A stretch of 17,391 nt of DNA from Clostridia bacterium (GCA_900772235.1 CAAGQX010000125.1:1-17391), one strand, 5' to 3'. Shown: positions 1 through 7,076, numbered from the stretch's first letter. Numbers and translations: made by a program. Notes: generated by a model from the sequence alone, not told the origin.

Positions 1-23
1 CGGGTTTGGAACCCGCCCCTACA
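1..23 (-). repeat. Intergenic palindromic repeat, unit 1 (cut by window edge)
   Basis: The palindromic core CGGGTT-TGG-AACCCG is followed by CGCCCCTACA. Read on the minus strand it begins TGTAGGGGCGGG. It matches the unit at 7009-7033 almost base for base, in opposite orientation. It is GC-rich against a very AT-rich background. Its left end may lie outside the window. Confidence 0.75.
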
Positions 24-50
24 AATTCAATAATGTGTTTTTGCATTTGC

Positions 51-73
51 GGGCGATTAAAATCGCCCCTACA
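51..73 (-). repeat. Intergenic palindromic repeat, unit 2
   Basis: The perfect inverted repeat GGGCGATT-AA-AATCGCCC is followed by CCTACA, the same terminal motif as unit 1. On the minus strand it starts TGTAGGGGCGATT, closely matching the unit at 13800-13827. Two units 27 bases apart suggest a tandem or compound element. Confidence 0.75.
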
Positions 74-81
74 TTTCAGAC

Positions 82-111
82 TTGCATATAAGCACTCACA
101 CAAATTACAAT
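82..111 (+). promoter_or_regulatory. Candidate sigma-A promoter upstream of trmFO
   Basis: TTGCAT at 82-87 and TACAAT at 106-111 are separated by 18 bases. The -10 box matches five of six consensus positions. It lies just after the repeat units and would give a leader of about 60 bases before trmFO. Confidence 0.4.
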
Positions 112-127
112 TTGTTAAAGGAATAAT

Positions 128-156
128 TTGATAAAACTAATTATTTATGATAATAT
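128..156 (+). promoter_or_regulatory. Second candidate promoter for trmFO
   Basis: TTGATA at 128-133 and TAATAT at 151-156 have a 17-base spacer. This would start transcription around 163, just ahead of the ribosome binding site at 169-173. It is an alternative to the promoter at 82-111; in such AT-rich DNA one of the two may be a chance match. Confidence 0.35.
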
Positions 157-178
157 ACAAAATAAAAAAGAGGTAAAT

Positions 179-1543
179 ATGAAAGATTATATTACAGTAA
201 TAGGAGCAGGACTTGCAGGATGCGAGGCAGCATACCAAATTGCAAAAAGGGGAATAAAGGTTAAATTATATGAAATGAAACCAAAAAAATTCTCACCAGC
301 ACATTCTAATGAAAATTTAGCAGAAATAGTATGCAGTAATTCTTTTAAATCAAATTTACTTACAAATGCCTGTGGCTTATTAAAAGAAGAACTTAGAAAT
401 TTAGATTCACTCCTTATAAAATGTGCAGATGAAACTTCAGTTCCAGCGGGACAAGCACTAGCAGTGGATAGGGAAGAATTTTCTAAAAAGGTTACAACTA
501 AAATAAAAGAAAATCCATTAATAGAAATTTATAATGAGGAAGTAACTAATATAGAGAATATAGCTAAAAATGGCATTGTAATTATTGCAACAGGTCCATT
601 AACATCTGAGAGCTTGTCAAAAGAAATATCAAAAATAACAGGAGAAGATAAATTACATTTTTATGATGCTGCAGCTCCAATAATTAGCAAAGAAAGCATT
701 GATTTTAATATAGCTTTTTATGGAAATAGATATGAACAAGAAAAGAAAAAGGAAGAAAGCATTGAAGAGTGGAAAGAAAGACTAGAAAATCAAGAAAAAA
801 GCTATATAAACCTTCCAATGAGTAAGGAAGAATATGAAAATTTCGTAAATGAACTTGTAAATGCAGAGGTAGTAGCTCTGCACGAATTTGAAAAAAGAGA
901 GATATTTGAAGGCTGTATGCCAGTAGAAATAATGGCAAAGAGAGGAATAGATACATTAAGATTTGGACCACTAAAACCGGTTGGGTTTGATGATCCAAGG
1001 TTTGCCAAAAGACCATATGCATTAGTTCAATTAAGACAAGATAATGAACAAGGAAGTTTATATAATATGGTGGGTTTTCAAACAAATTTGAAATATGGAG
1101 AACAAAAAAGAGTTTTTTCTAAAATTCCAGGCTTAGAGAATGCAGAGTTTCTAAAATACGGAGTAATGCATAGAAATACATTTATAAATTCACCAGAGCT
1201 TTTAGATGAAACATATAACTTAAAGAAAAATACTAATATATATTTTGCAGGTCAAATAACAGGAGTGGAAGGCTATGTGGAATCTATAGCTTCAGGAATG
1301 GTAGCAGCATTAAATGCGGTAAATAAGCAAAAATATTTAGAAAAAGTAACATTTTCAGAAAAAACAGTAATAGGCGCACTAGCACATTATATAGCATCAC
1401 CAAATAAAAACTTTCAACCGATGAATGCAAACTTTGGAATATTACCAGGATTAGAAGAAAGAATAAAAGACAAGAAAAAAAGGTATGAGGAAATGGCAAG
1501 AAGAAGTTTAGAAAATATTACAAAAGCATTACAAAAATGTTAA
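179..1543 (+). CDS. trmFO: TrmFO, folate/FAD-dependent tRNA (m5U54) methyltransferase
   Basis: This cytoplasmic flavoenzyme makes 5-methyluridine at U54 in the T-loop of tRNAs, taking the carbon from methylenetetrahydrofolate. It replaces SAM-dependent TrmA in many Bacillota. The N-terminal FAD-binding motif is VIGAGLAGCEAA (GxGxxG at residues 9-14). The CSNSF motif holds Cys52 and the EGCMPVE motif holds Cys246; these match the two conserved cysteines of the family. The C-terminal FAD-contact region reads YFAGQITGVEGYVESIASG. The protein is 454 residues, slightly longer than the usual 435-450. I chose ATG 179 because AGAGG at 169-173 sits 5 bases upstream. An in-frame TTG at 128 would add 17 residues with no ribosome site and unlike the family. 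The gene appears to be alone in its transcription unit; no terminator is visible after it. Confidence 0.97.
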   Translation: MKDYITVIGAGLAGCEAAYQIAKRGIKVKLYEMKPKKFSPAHSNENLAEIVCSNSFKSNLLTNACGLLKEELRNLDSLLIKCADETSVPAGQALAVDREEFSKKVTTKIKENPLIEIYNEEVTNIENIAKNGIVIIATGPLTSESLSKEISKITGEDKLHFYDAAAPIISKESIDFNIAFYGNRYEQEKKKEESIEEWKERLENQEKSYINLPMSKEEYENFVNELVNAEVVALHEFEKREIFEGCMPVEIMAKRGIDTLRFGPLKPVGFDDPRFAKRPYALVQLRQDNEQGSLYNMVGFQTNLKYGEQKRVFSKIPGLENAEFLKYGVMHRNTFINSPELLDETYNLKKNTNIYFAGQITGVEGYVESIASGMVAALNAVNKQKYLEKVTFSEKTVIGALAHYIASPNKNFQPMNANFGILPGLEERIKDKKKRYEEMARRSLENITKALQKC

Positions 1544-1579
1544 GTTTATATGAAAATTACACAGATTTACATAAAAATG

Positions 1580-1608
1580 TTGCAAAAATTGTCAGAAAGT
1601 GGTAAAAT
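1580..1608 (+). promoter_or_regulatory. Sigma-A promoter for the Lys/Glu-rich gene
   Basis: TTGCAA at 1580-1585 and TAAAAT at 1603-1608 have an ideal 17-base spacer. Transcription would start near 1615, about 20 bases before the strong ribosome site AAAGGAGG at 1635-1642. The position between trmFO and the next gene fits an independent unit. Confidence 0.65.
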
Positions 1609-1649
1609 AATAAATAAGTATGGTGTGCCCATATAAAGGAGGTTATAAT

Positions 1650-2861
1650 ATGGCTAAGGATAATAATAAAAGAAAATGGGAAGAAGATTATGAGAAATAT
1701 TCAACTATGAATTTAGATGATGAGATAAAGAAACTAGAAGAAGAAATAAGAGAGTCAGGAGAAAAAAGAACATTAACAACACAGAAAGAATATAAAGAGG
1801 ACAAAGCAAATCAAAAAGAAAAAGAAAAAGAAATAAATAAAATGAAAGCATTAAAACAAAATATGCCACAAGTTAAAAGAATAATTGACCAAAAAGATAA
1901 GCTTGTCAATAGACTAAAAAAACTAAATGAACAAAAAAAGGAAGTTGAAGATACAAAAAAATTAGGACAAGAAGGCAAAAAGCTAGAAGACGAACTAAAT
2001 GAACTTTTGGAAAATGAAAAGAAAATTAAAGAAGCTCTTAAAAATCCTAAAATTACAGATGAATCAAGAGCTAAACTACAGGAAAGCTTAAACAAAAATG
2101 CATTAGCACAAAAGAGTAACAATAAAAAATTTAGTGATAACCAATTGGAATTAACTAAAAAATTAAATAGCCCATTGCAAAAAAAAGACTTTGAAAAAGA
2201 AATTAGGGAAACAAAAAATATGATTAGTAGATGCAATTTTATTGGGAGAAACCTAATGGAAGGAAAAAGCACGCAAGAAATTATTACAGATTTAAGCAAA
2301 TGGGAAGATAAAAAATTCGTAGACAAGACGGCAGAAACTAAGAAGAAAACAGAAAAATCAAAAGAACCTGAAAAGACAGAAAAACCAAAAGAACCTGAAA
2401 AGACAGAAAAACCAAAAGAAGCTGAAAAAGGCGGAAAATCAAAAGATGATATTACAGAATATGAAAAAGCTGTAAAAGAGAAAATAAATGAAGAAGATAA
2501 GGATTTAGCTGAAATTAGCGAATTTGATCAAAAACATCCTAGAATTGCTAAGGTGAAAAATTTCTTTAAGAATATGGGAACAAAGGCAAAATCTGCATAT
2601 GAAAAGGTAAAAGATAAAATAACAAAAAAAGCAGATGAAAAAGCGGAAATTTCTAAACCAGGAGGAACTAAAAAACAAGAAGAAAAAAACACTAAAGAGT
2701 TACCAGGAAAGTTGAGTCCAGAGGAAATAGCAGAGAAAAAAGCAGCAATGATGGAAAAATTAGTTGTTAGAGGTTCTTTGATGAAAACACAAACGGATTT
2801 AGATAATATAGCTAAACAAAAGGCAGAAGCAAAAAAAGAAAAAGATGATGAAGGAAGATAA
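1650..2861 (+). CDS. Lys/Glu-rich coiled-coil protein of unknown function
   Basis: I do not recognise this 403-residue protein. It is extremely rich in Lys and Glu, has no signal peptide and no membrane segment, and is probably cytoplasmic. Residues about 20-190 show the charged heptad character of long coiled coils. Residues about 235-261 are three tandem 9-residue repeats of the type EKPKEPEKT. A less charged segment near residue 295 reads HPRIAKVKNFFKNMG and may form an amphipathic helix. The C-terminus is again charged. ATG 1650 is chosen because AAGGAGG at 1636-1642 lies 7 bases upstream; an ATG at 1620 would add 10 residues without a ribosome site. It has its own promoter and terminator, so it is a single-gene unit between trmFO and the SRP operon. 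A scaffold, surface-associated or nucleic-acid-binding role is possible but unproven. Confidence 0.85.
   Translation: MAKDNNKRKWEEDYEKYSTMNLDDEIKKLEEEIRESGEKRTLTTQKEYKEDKANQKEKEKEINKMKALKQNMPQVKRIIDQKDKLVNRLKKLNEQKKEVEDTKKLGQEGKKLEDELNELLENEKKIKEALKNPKITDESRAKLQESLNKNALAQKSNNKKFSDNQLELTKKLNSPLQKKDFEKEIRETKNMISRCNFIGRNLMEGKSTQEIITDLSKWEDKKFVDKTAETKKKTEKSKEPEKTEKPKEPEKTEKPKEAEKGGKSKDDITEYEKAVKEKINEEDKDLAEISEFDQKHPRIAKVKNFFKNMGTKAKSAYEKVKDKITKKADEKAEISKPGGTKKQEEKNTKELPGKLSPEEIAEKKAAMMEKLVVRGSLMKTQTDLDNIAKQKAEAKKEKDDEGR
2352..2432 (+). repeat. Three tandem 27-bp coding repeats
   Basis: Units at 2352-2378, 2379-2405 and 2406-2432 encode EKSKEPEKT, EKPKEPEKT and EKPKEAEKG. The first two units are nearly identical in DNA and the third has diverged at its end. 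The period is a whole number of codons, so copy number can change without breaking the frame. Confidence 0.85.
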
Positions 2862-2873
2862 AGATATTAAAAG

Positions 2874-2903
2874 GAGCGATTTTAAACAAATCGCTCTTTT
2901 TTT
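2874..2903 (+). terminator. Rho-independent terminator after the Lys/Glu-rich gene
   Basis: A perfect 9-bp stem GAGCGATTT / AAATCGCTC (2874-2882 with 2888-2896) has a 5-base loop TAAAC and is followed by seven T residues. It starts 12 bases after the stop codon and separates this gene from the ylxM operon. Confidence 0.93.
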
Positions 2904-2913
2904 ATGTAAATAC

Positions 2914-2942
2914 TTGACAAATCCATAAAAATAGTGTAAAGT
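2914..2942 (+). promoter_or_regulatory. Promoter of the ylxM-ffh-rplS operon
   Basis: A consensus TTGACA at 2914-2919 is followed after 17 bases by TAAAGT at 2937-2942. Transcription should begin near 2949, giving a 5' leader of about 68 bases. The leader contains a weak AT-only hairpin around 2953-2967 followed by five T residues, too weak to call an attenuator. Confidence 0.7.
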
Positions 2943-3016
2943 ATATTAGCATTACATTTTTAAAATGTAGTTTTTATGCCTAAAAAATAGTAGTATTAAG
3001 AAAGCTGGAGATTAAC

Positions 3017-3364
3017 ATGGATAAAAAAGTAGAAATAAGTATGTTAATTCAAATTTATGGCACACTTCTAACTGAAAAACAGTTAGATATTTTAGATAAC
3101 TACTATAATATGGATTTATCTCTTTCAGAAATTGCAGAAAATAACGAAATAACAAGGCAAGCAGTTAGGGATATAATAAAGAAAGGAGAGAAAAAACTTT
3201 TCGAGTTTGAAGAAAAGCTACAAATTATGAAAAAGATGCTAAAACAAGAAAAGCAAATTTCTAACATTTTATCGGAACTTACACAAATAGAAGCAAGATT
3301 TACAGATGAACAAATAGCAGAAATTTTAGAACATATAAAAAAAGAATTAAATTGTTTAGTGTAA
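3017..3364 (+). CDS. ylxM: YlxM, SRP-associated helix-turn-helix protein (UPF0122)
   Basis: YlxM is a small protein encoded next to ffh in Bacillota and Mollicutes. In streptococci it associates with the SRP and modulates its GTPase activity. The sequence has a sigma-70 region-4-like helix-turn-helix at about residues 17-62 (LTEKQLDILDNYY, then LSLSEIAENNEITRQAVRDI) followed by a charged helix. The 115-residue length is normal for the family. The start is supported by GGAG at 3007-3010, 6 bases upstream. It is the first gene of the operon and lies 24 bases before ffh. No defect is visible. Confidence 0.93.
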   Translation: MDKKVEISMLIQIYGTLLTEKQLDILDNYYNMDLSLSEIAENNEITRQAVRDIIKKGEKKLFEFEEKLQIMKKMLKQEKQISNILSELTQIEARFTDEQIAEILEHIKKELNCLV

Positions 3365-3388
3365 ATTAAAGCAAAGGAGGAAAGATTA

Positions 3389-4742
3389 ATGGCATTTGAA
3401 GGATTATCTTCTAGATTACAACAAATAACAAGAAAGCTTAGCGGTAAGGCAAGAATTACAGAAAGCGATTTAAAAGAAATTTTAAGAGAAGTAAAATTAG
3501 CATTACTAGAGGCAGATGTTAACTATAAAATTGTAAAAGAATTTATAGCAGATGTTAGCCAGAAAGCTTTAGGGCAAGATGTCTTGAAATCTTTAACTCC
3601 GGGGCAACAAGTTGTAAAAATAGTAAGAGATGAAATGGAAGAATTGCTAGGTGGAGTAACTGCAAAAATAAATTTTACTCCTAACCCACCAACAATTATA
3701 ATGCTAGTAGGACTTCAAGGTTCAGGAAAAACAACAACAGCAGGAAAACTAGCAAACTTATTAAGAAAACAAGGTAAAAAACCATTACTTGTAGCGTGCG
3801 ATGTGTATAGACCAGCTGCAATAAAACAATTACAAGTTGTGGGAGCTCGGGCTTAATATTCCAGTATATGCAAATGAAAATTCAAAAGATGTAGTTCATA
3901 TTGCAAAACAAGCAATAAACGAAGCTATGTCTAAACTAAATGATGTAATAATATTAGATACAGCAGGAAGACTTCATATAGATGAAGAATTAATGCAAGA
4001 ACTAAAAAACATCAAGGCAAATGTTAAACCACACGAAATTTTGCTTGTTGTAGATTCTATGACAGGTCAAGATGCAGTAAATGTAGCTAGCCATTTTAAT
4101 GAAAACCTAGGAATAGATGGAGTAATACTTACAAAGCTAGATGGCGACACTCGTGGTGGTGCAGCACTTTCAGTAAAAAAAGTAACAGGCAAACCAATAA
4201 AATTTGCAGCAACTGGTGAAAAATTAAGCGATATAGAAGAATTCCACCCAGATAGAATGACATCAAGAATTCTTGGAATGGGTGATATGTTATCTATAAT
4301 AGAAAAAGCAGAAGAGGCATTTAATGAAGAAGAAGCTTTAAAGCTAGAAAAGAAACTTAAAAAGCAAGAGTTTGATTTAGATGATTACCTAACACAATTA
4401 AGGCAAATGAAAAAAATGGGTTCGTTCTCATCACTTTTAAAAATGATACCAGGAATGAATAAATTTGGAGATATAAAAGTAGATGATAAAGAATTTGTAA
4501 AAATAGAAGCAATAATTTGTTCAATGACAAAAGAAGAAAAGAAAAATACAAAGCTATTAAATGCAAGTAGAAGGCAAAGAATAGCAAAAGGAAGTGGAAC
4601 AAAAGTACAAGATATAAATAAATTTATCAGCTCATATGAAATGACACAAAAATTAATGAAAAAAATGCAGAACAATAAAGGCGGTATGAAAAATATGCTA
4701 AAAGGTATGGATGAAAAAACACTACGAGGTATGAAGTTTTAA
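3389..4742 (+). CDS. ffh: Ffh, signal recognition particle GTPase, expressed through an apparent +1 frameshift
   Basis: Ffh binds signal sequences and 4.5S/scRNA and, with FtsY, targets nascent membrane and secreted proteins; it is essential in nearly all bacteria. Frame 0 (3389-3847, 153 residues) encodes the N domain and the start of the G domain: GLQGSGKTTT at residues 108-117 and DVYRPAA near 138. It then meets CGG (3848-3850), GCT and TAA. Skipping C3848 and reading GGG continues as GLNIPVYAN and restores the rest: DTAGR at 190-194, TKLDGDTRGGA near 248, GEKLSDIEEFHPDRM near 272, and the methionine-rich M domain with ASRRQRIAKGSG. The combined protein is 450 residues, the normal Ffh length. 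The +1 part is fully conserved and has no separate ribosome site. The unshifted product (155 residues) would lack GTPase and RNA-binding function. The ribosome site is GGAGG upstream of ATG 3389. Confidence 0.95.
3841..3856 (+). promoter_or_regulatory. Putative +1 frameshift site in ffh (GCT C|GGG CTT)
   Basis: Frame 0 reads GCT CGG GCT TAA; the family needs GCT GGG CTT AAT (A-G-L-N). Skipping C3848 puts Gly GGG in the decoding site. A Shine-Dalgarno-like GGGAG at 3841-3845 lies just upstream, reminiscent of the RF2 shift site, and a stop codon follows after one more sense codon. No homopolymer of C is present, so a simple run-length error is unlikely. Confidence 0.75.
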
Positions 4743-4810
4743 ATAGCATATAAATTAAGTTATTAAATTTTAAAAATAAATTATTTCAAAAGGAAAAAGA
4801 GGTGAATATT

Positions 4811-5041
4811 ATGGTAAAAATAAGATTACAAAGAGCAGGAAAGAAAAAAGCACCTTTCTATCATATAGTAGTTGCTGATTCTAAATCTCCAAGAGATGGT
4901 AAAATAATAGATGAAGTTGGAACATTTAATCCAATGGTTGAACCATCAGAATTAAAATTAGACAATGAAAAAGTAGAAAAATGGTTAAAAAATGGCGCAA
5001 AACCAACAGAAACAGTAAAGCGTCTAATTGAAAAGAAATAA
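4811..5041 (+). CDS. rpsP: 30S ribosomal protein bS16
   Basis: bS16 is a primary-type assembly protein of the 30S body that binds 16S rRNA. The 76-residue sequence shows the family signature from its start: MVKIRLQRAGKKKAPFYHIV, then DSRSPRDG-like DSKSPRDGK, DEVGTFNP and a C-terminal WLKNGAKPTETVKRL. Length is normal (75-90). ATG 4811 is chosen because AGAGGTG at 4797-4803 is placed correctly; a GTG at 4802 lies inside that ribosome site and would add three residues. It follows ffh after a 68-base gap with no terminator and precedes khpA by 18 bases. Confidence 0.97.
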   Translation: MVKIRLQRAGKKKAPFYHIVVADSKSPRDGKIIDEVGTFNPMVEPSELKLDNEKVEKWLKNGAKPTETVKRLIEKK

Positions 5042-5059
5042 CTAGGGGAGGCATCTTAA

Positions 5060-5290
5060 ATGAAAGAAGCATTAACAACAATTATTAATAGCTTAGTAAC
5101 AGATACAGAAGCTGTTTCTATAAATGAAGTAGAAGGCGAAAAATCTGTTATATTTGAAGTAAAAGTTGCAGAAAAAGATATGGGAAAAGTTATTGGAAAA
5201 GAAGGAAGAATTGCACAAGCAATTAGAACAATAATGAAAGCCCTAGCTGCAAAAGAAAACAAAAAAATTACTATAGAATTTATTGGTTAA
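5060..5290 (+). CDS. khpA: KhpA, KH-domain RNA-binding protein
   Basis: KhpA is a small single-KH-domain RNA-binding protein that pairs with KhpB (Jag/EloR) in Gram-positive bacteria and affects cell division and elongation, probably through RNA binding. The 76-residue protein is nearly all KH fold. The GxxG loop is in GKVIGKEGRIAQAIRT at about residues 42-57, followed by a helix and a final strand KITIEFIG. The length matches the family (75-85). The ribosome site GGGAGG is about 8 bases before ATG 5060. It sits between rpsP and rimM, its standard place in Bacillota. The stop codon overlaps the ribosome site region of rimM, suggesting coupled translation. Confidence 0.95.
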   Translation: MKEALTTIINSLVTDTEAVSINEVEGEKSVIFEVKVAEKDMGKVIGKEGRIAQAIRTIMKALAAKENKKITIEFIG

Positions 5291-5297
5291 GGTTATT

Positions 5298-5804
5298 ATG
5301 GAAGAATATTTTGAAATAGGTCAAATTGTAAATACAAATGGATTGAAAGGTGTATTAAAAATAAAGCCTTTTACAGATGATATAAAAGAATTTGAAGACT
5401 TTGAAAGCATATATGTTCAAAGAAAAAATGAATTAATAGAATTTAAAATTGAAGAAGTAAGATATGTAAAAAATATGGTATTACTTAAACTTCAAGGAAT
5501 AGACGATATTGATGAAGCTGAAAAATACAGAAACTTATACATAAAAGTAAACAGAAATGTTATGCCGAACCTTCCAGAAGATTCTTACTATATAGTAGAT
5601 TTACTAGAATGTGAGGTCTATACAGAAGAAGGAGAACTTTTAGGAAAAGTAGATGATGTGTTTAATACAGGAAGCAATGATGTATATGTTGTAAAAGATG
5701 AACTTGGAAAACAAATATTATTACCAGCGATTGGCGAAGTAATAAAAAATGTAGATATTTCAAATAAAAAAATTATAGTAAAATTAATGAAAGGTTTAGT
5801 ATAA
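5298..5804 (+). CDS. rimM: RimM, 16S rRNA processing / 30S maturation factor
   Basis: RimM helps mature the 30S head and binds uS19. The 168-residue protein has the N-terminal RimM barrel (EYFEIGQIVNTNGLKGVLKI, residues about 3-22) and a C-terminal PRC-type barrel (YYIVDLLECEVYTEEGELLG from about residue 100, then GSNDVYVV and ILLPAIGEVI). Length is typical (165-180). I chose ATG 5298 because the protein then starts as in the family; the possible TTG 5283 lies inside khpA. The ribosome site is weak (AAGG at 5289-5292) and overlaps the khpA stop, so translation is probably coupled to khpA. The stop directly abuts the trmD start. Confidence 0.96.
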   Translation: MEEYFEIGQIVNTNGLKGVLKIKPFTDDIKEFEDFESIYVQRKNELIEFKIEEVRYVKNMVLLKLQGIDDIDEAEKYRNLYIKVNRNVMPNLPEDSYYIVDLLECEVYTEEGELLGKVDDVFNTGSNDVYVVKDELGKQILLPAIGEVIKNVDISNKKIIVKLMKGLV

Positions 5805-6492
5805 ATGAAAATAAACATTCTTACACTTTTTCCAGAAATGTTTGAACCATTAAAGCAAAGCATAATTGGTAGAGCTTGTGAAAAAAATATAATAGAAATT
5901 AATATAATTAATATTAGAGATTTTTCAAAGGACAAACATAAAAAAGTTGATGATACGCCTTATGGTGGTGGAGCAGGAATGGTTATGAAACCGGATGTAG
6001 TTTATGATGCATTTAAAAGCATAAATGTGCAAAATGCTAAAACTATATTTTTATCACCACAGGGAAAAACATTAAATCAAGAAAAAGTTAAAAGTTTAAG
6101 CAAAGAAGAAAATTTAATTTTACTATGTGGACATTATGAAGGAATAGACCAAAGAGTTTTAGATGAAATTGTAGATGAAGAAATATCCATAGGCGATTAT
6201 GTACTAACAGGAGGAGAGTTGCCAGCAATGGTACTTGTAGATTCAGTTAGTAGATATGTTTCTGGGGTATTAAATGAAGAATCTACAGTAGAAGAATCGT
6301 TTTCAAATGGACTTTTAGAATATCCACAGTATACAAGACCAGAGATATTTTTAGATAAAAAAGTGCCAGAAGTATTGTTATCTCGGAAATCATAAAAAAA
6401 TAGAAGAGTGGCGAAAAAAGAAATCTATAGAAATAACAAAACAAAAAAGACCAGATTTATTTTCTGAAACGAAAATATTAAATGAAAAATAA
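5805..6492 (+). CDS. trmD: TrmD, tRNA (guanine37-N1) methyltransferase, expressed through an apparent +1 frameshift
   Basis: TrmD uses SAM to make m1G37 next to the anticodon of tRNAs with G36-G37 (Leu, Pro and Arg-CCG types). This prevents +1 frameshifting and is essential in many bacteria. Frame 0 (193 residues) carries the SPOUT trefoil-knot fold: GGGAGMVMKPD, LCGHYEGIDQR, SIGDYVLTGGELPAM, DSVSRY and EYPQYTRPE. It ends PEVLLS, then CGG (6384-6386), AAA, TCA, TAA at 6395. Skipping C6384 gives GGA AAT CAT, restoring the near-invariant LLSGNH followed by KKIEEWRKKKSIEITK and RPDLF, ending at TAA 6490-6492. Total 228 residues, close to the usual 230-250. The unshifted 196-residue product loses the C-terminal tRNA-binding domain. 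With the true stop the gap to rplS is only 21 bases, as expected inside an operon. The start abuts the rimM stop. Confidence 0.95.
6381..6395 (+). promoter_or_regulatory. Putative +1 frameshift site in trmD (TCT C|GGA AAT)
   Basis: Frame 0 reads TCT CGG AAA TCA TAA; the family motif S-G-N-H needs TCT GGA AAT CAT. Skipping C6384 restores it exactly. The glycine is part of the SGNH motif, one of the most conserved in TrmD, so the decoded residue and the skipped base are well defined. I see no strong Shine-Dalgarno-like element upstream. Confidence 0.8.
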
Positions 6493-6513
6493 AAGGAAAG
6501 GAGGATATCGTAA

Positions 6514-7002
6514 ATGGATATCATCAAGTCAATTGAACATGAACAAATGAAAAACAAAATACCAGAACTAAAAGTTGGAAACACAGTAAAAGTTCATGTA
6601 AGAGTTAAAGAAGGAAACAGAGAAAGAATTCAAGTTTTTGAAGGAACAATAATAAAAGTACAAGGAGGAGGAGTTAACCAAACATTTACAGTAAGAAGAA
6701 TTTCTTATGGTGTTGGTGTAGAAAAAACATTTTTAGTTCATTCTCCAGCAGTAGAAAAAGTAGAAGTAACAAGAGTTGGTAAAGCAAGAAGAGCAAAATT
6801 ATTCTATTTAAGAGAAAAACTTGGAAAATCTGCTAAGACAAAAGAAAAAGTAGGAGCAAGAATTGAAACTAAAGAAATAGTTTTAAAAGAAGATATGGCA
6901 GAAGAAGCAACAGTTCCTGAAACAGAAGCAGAAGTTGTAACTGAAGAAACAGTTGCAGAAGCAGTAGCAGAAAATACAAAAACAGAAAAAGTAGAAGAAT
7001 AA
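6514..7002 (+). CDS. rplS: 50S ribosomal protein bL19 with a long acidic C-terminal tail
   Basis: bL19 lies at the 30S-50S interface (bridge B8 region). Residues 1-115 are a standard bL19: IIKSIEHEQMKNKIPELKVGN, the VHVRVKEGNRERIQVFEG segment, YGVGVEKTFLVHSP and KARRAKLFYLREKLGKSAK. The remaining 45 or so residues are an acidic, Ala/Val/Thr/Glu-rich low-complexity tail starting near EDMAEEATVPE and ending KTEKVEE. Most bL19 proteins stop near 115 residues. ATG 6514 is supported by GGAGG at about 6500-6504. It is the last gene of the operon and is followed by a hairpin terminator. Confidence 0.96.
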   Translation: MDIIKSIEHEQMKNKIPELKVGNTVKVHVRVKEGNRERIQVFEGTIIKVQGGGVNQTFTVRRISYGVGVEKTFLVHSPAVEKVEVTRVGKARRAKLFYLREKLGKSAKTKEKVGARIETKEIVLKEDMAEEATVPETEAEVVTEETVAEAVAENTKTEKVEE

Positions 7003-7008
7003 AAATTT

Positions 7009-7033
7009 GTAGGGACGGGTTCCAAACCCGTCC
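7009..7033 (+). repeat. Intergenic palindromic repeat, unit 3
   Basis: It starts TGTAGGGACGGG and contains the stem GGACGGGTT / AACCCGTCC (7013-7021 with 7025-7033). It matches the minus-strand reading of the unit at 1-23 at nearly every position. It lies directly after the rplS stop codon. Confidence 0.8.
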
Positions 7034-7040
7034 ATTTTTT
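7013..7040 (+). terminator. Repeat-derived terminator after rplS
   Basis: A perfect 9-bp GC-rich stem (7013-7021 with 7025-7033, loop CCA) is followed by A and six T residues. It is formed by the repeat unit and should terminate the ylxM-rplS transcript. Confidence 0.75.
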
Positions 7041-7070
7041 AGATATGAGCATAAAATTAAACAAACACAA

Positions 7071-7076
7071 TATAAT
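7071..7076 (+). promoter_or_regulatory. Candidate -10 box immediately before the L,D-transpeptidase start
   Basis: A perfect TATAAT lies 5 bases before ATG 7082, but no recognisable -35 is present at the right distance. If used, transcription would start at or beside the ATG, giving a leaderless mRNA. This agrees with the lack of a ribosome site before 7082. Confidence 0.3.

Noticed and set aside
1811..2326. Long minus-strand open frame opposite the Lys/Glu-rich gene
   Set aside because: It is the mirror of Lys/Glu-rich codons (giving Phe/Ser/Leu runs), with no ribosome site. The other minus-strand frames over trmFO, ffh, rpoB and rpoC are the same kind of shadow.
2953..2975. Hairpin with T run in the ylxM leader as an attenuator
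   Set aside because: The stem is only A-T pairs, too weak for a convincing terminator.
3837..4742. ffh read as two separate genes (3389-3856 and 3837-4742)
   Set aside because: Neither part is a functional unit. The second part has no ribosome site and begins in the middle of the GTPase domain. Joined at C3848 they make a normal 450-residue Ffh.
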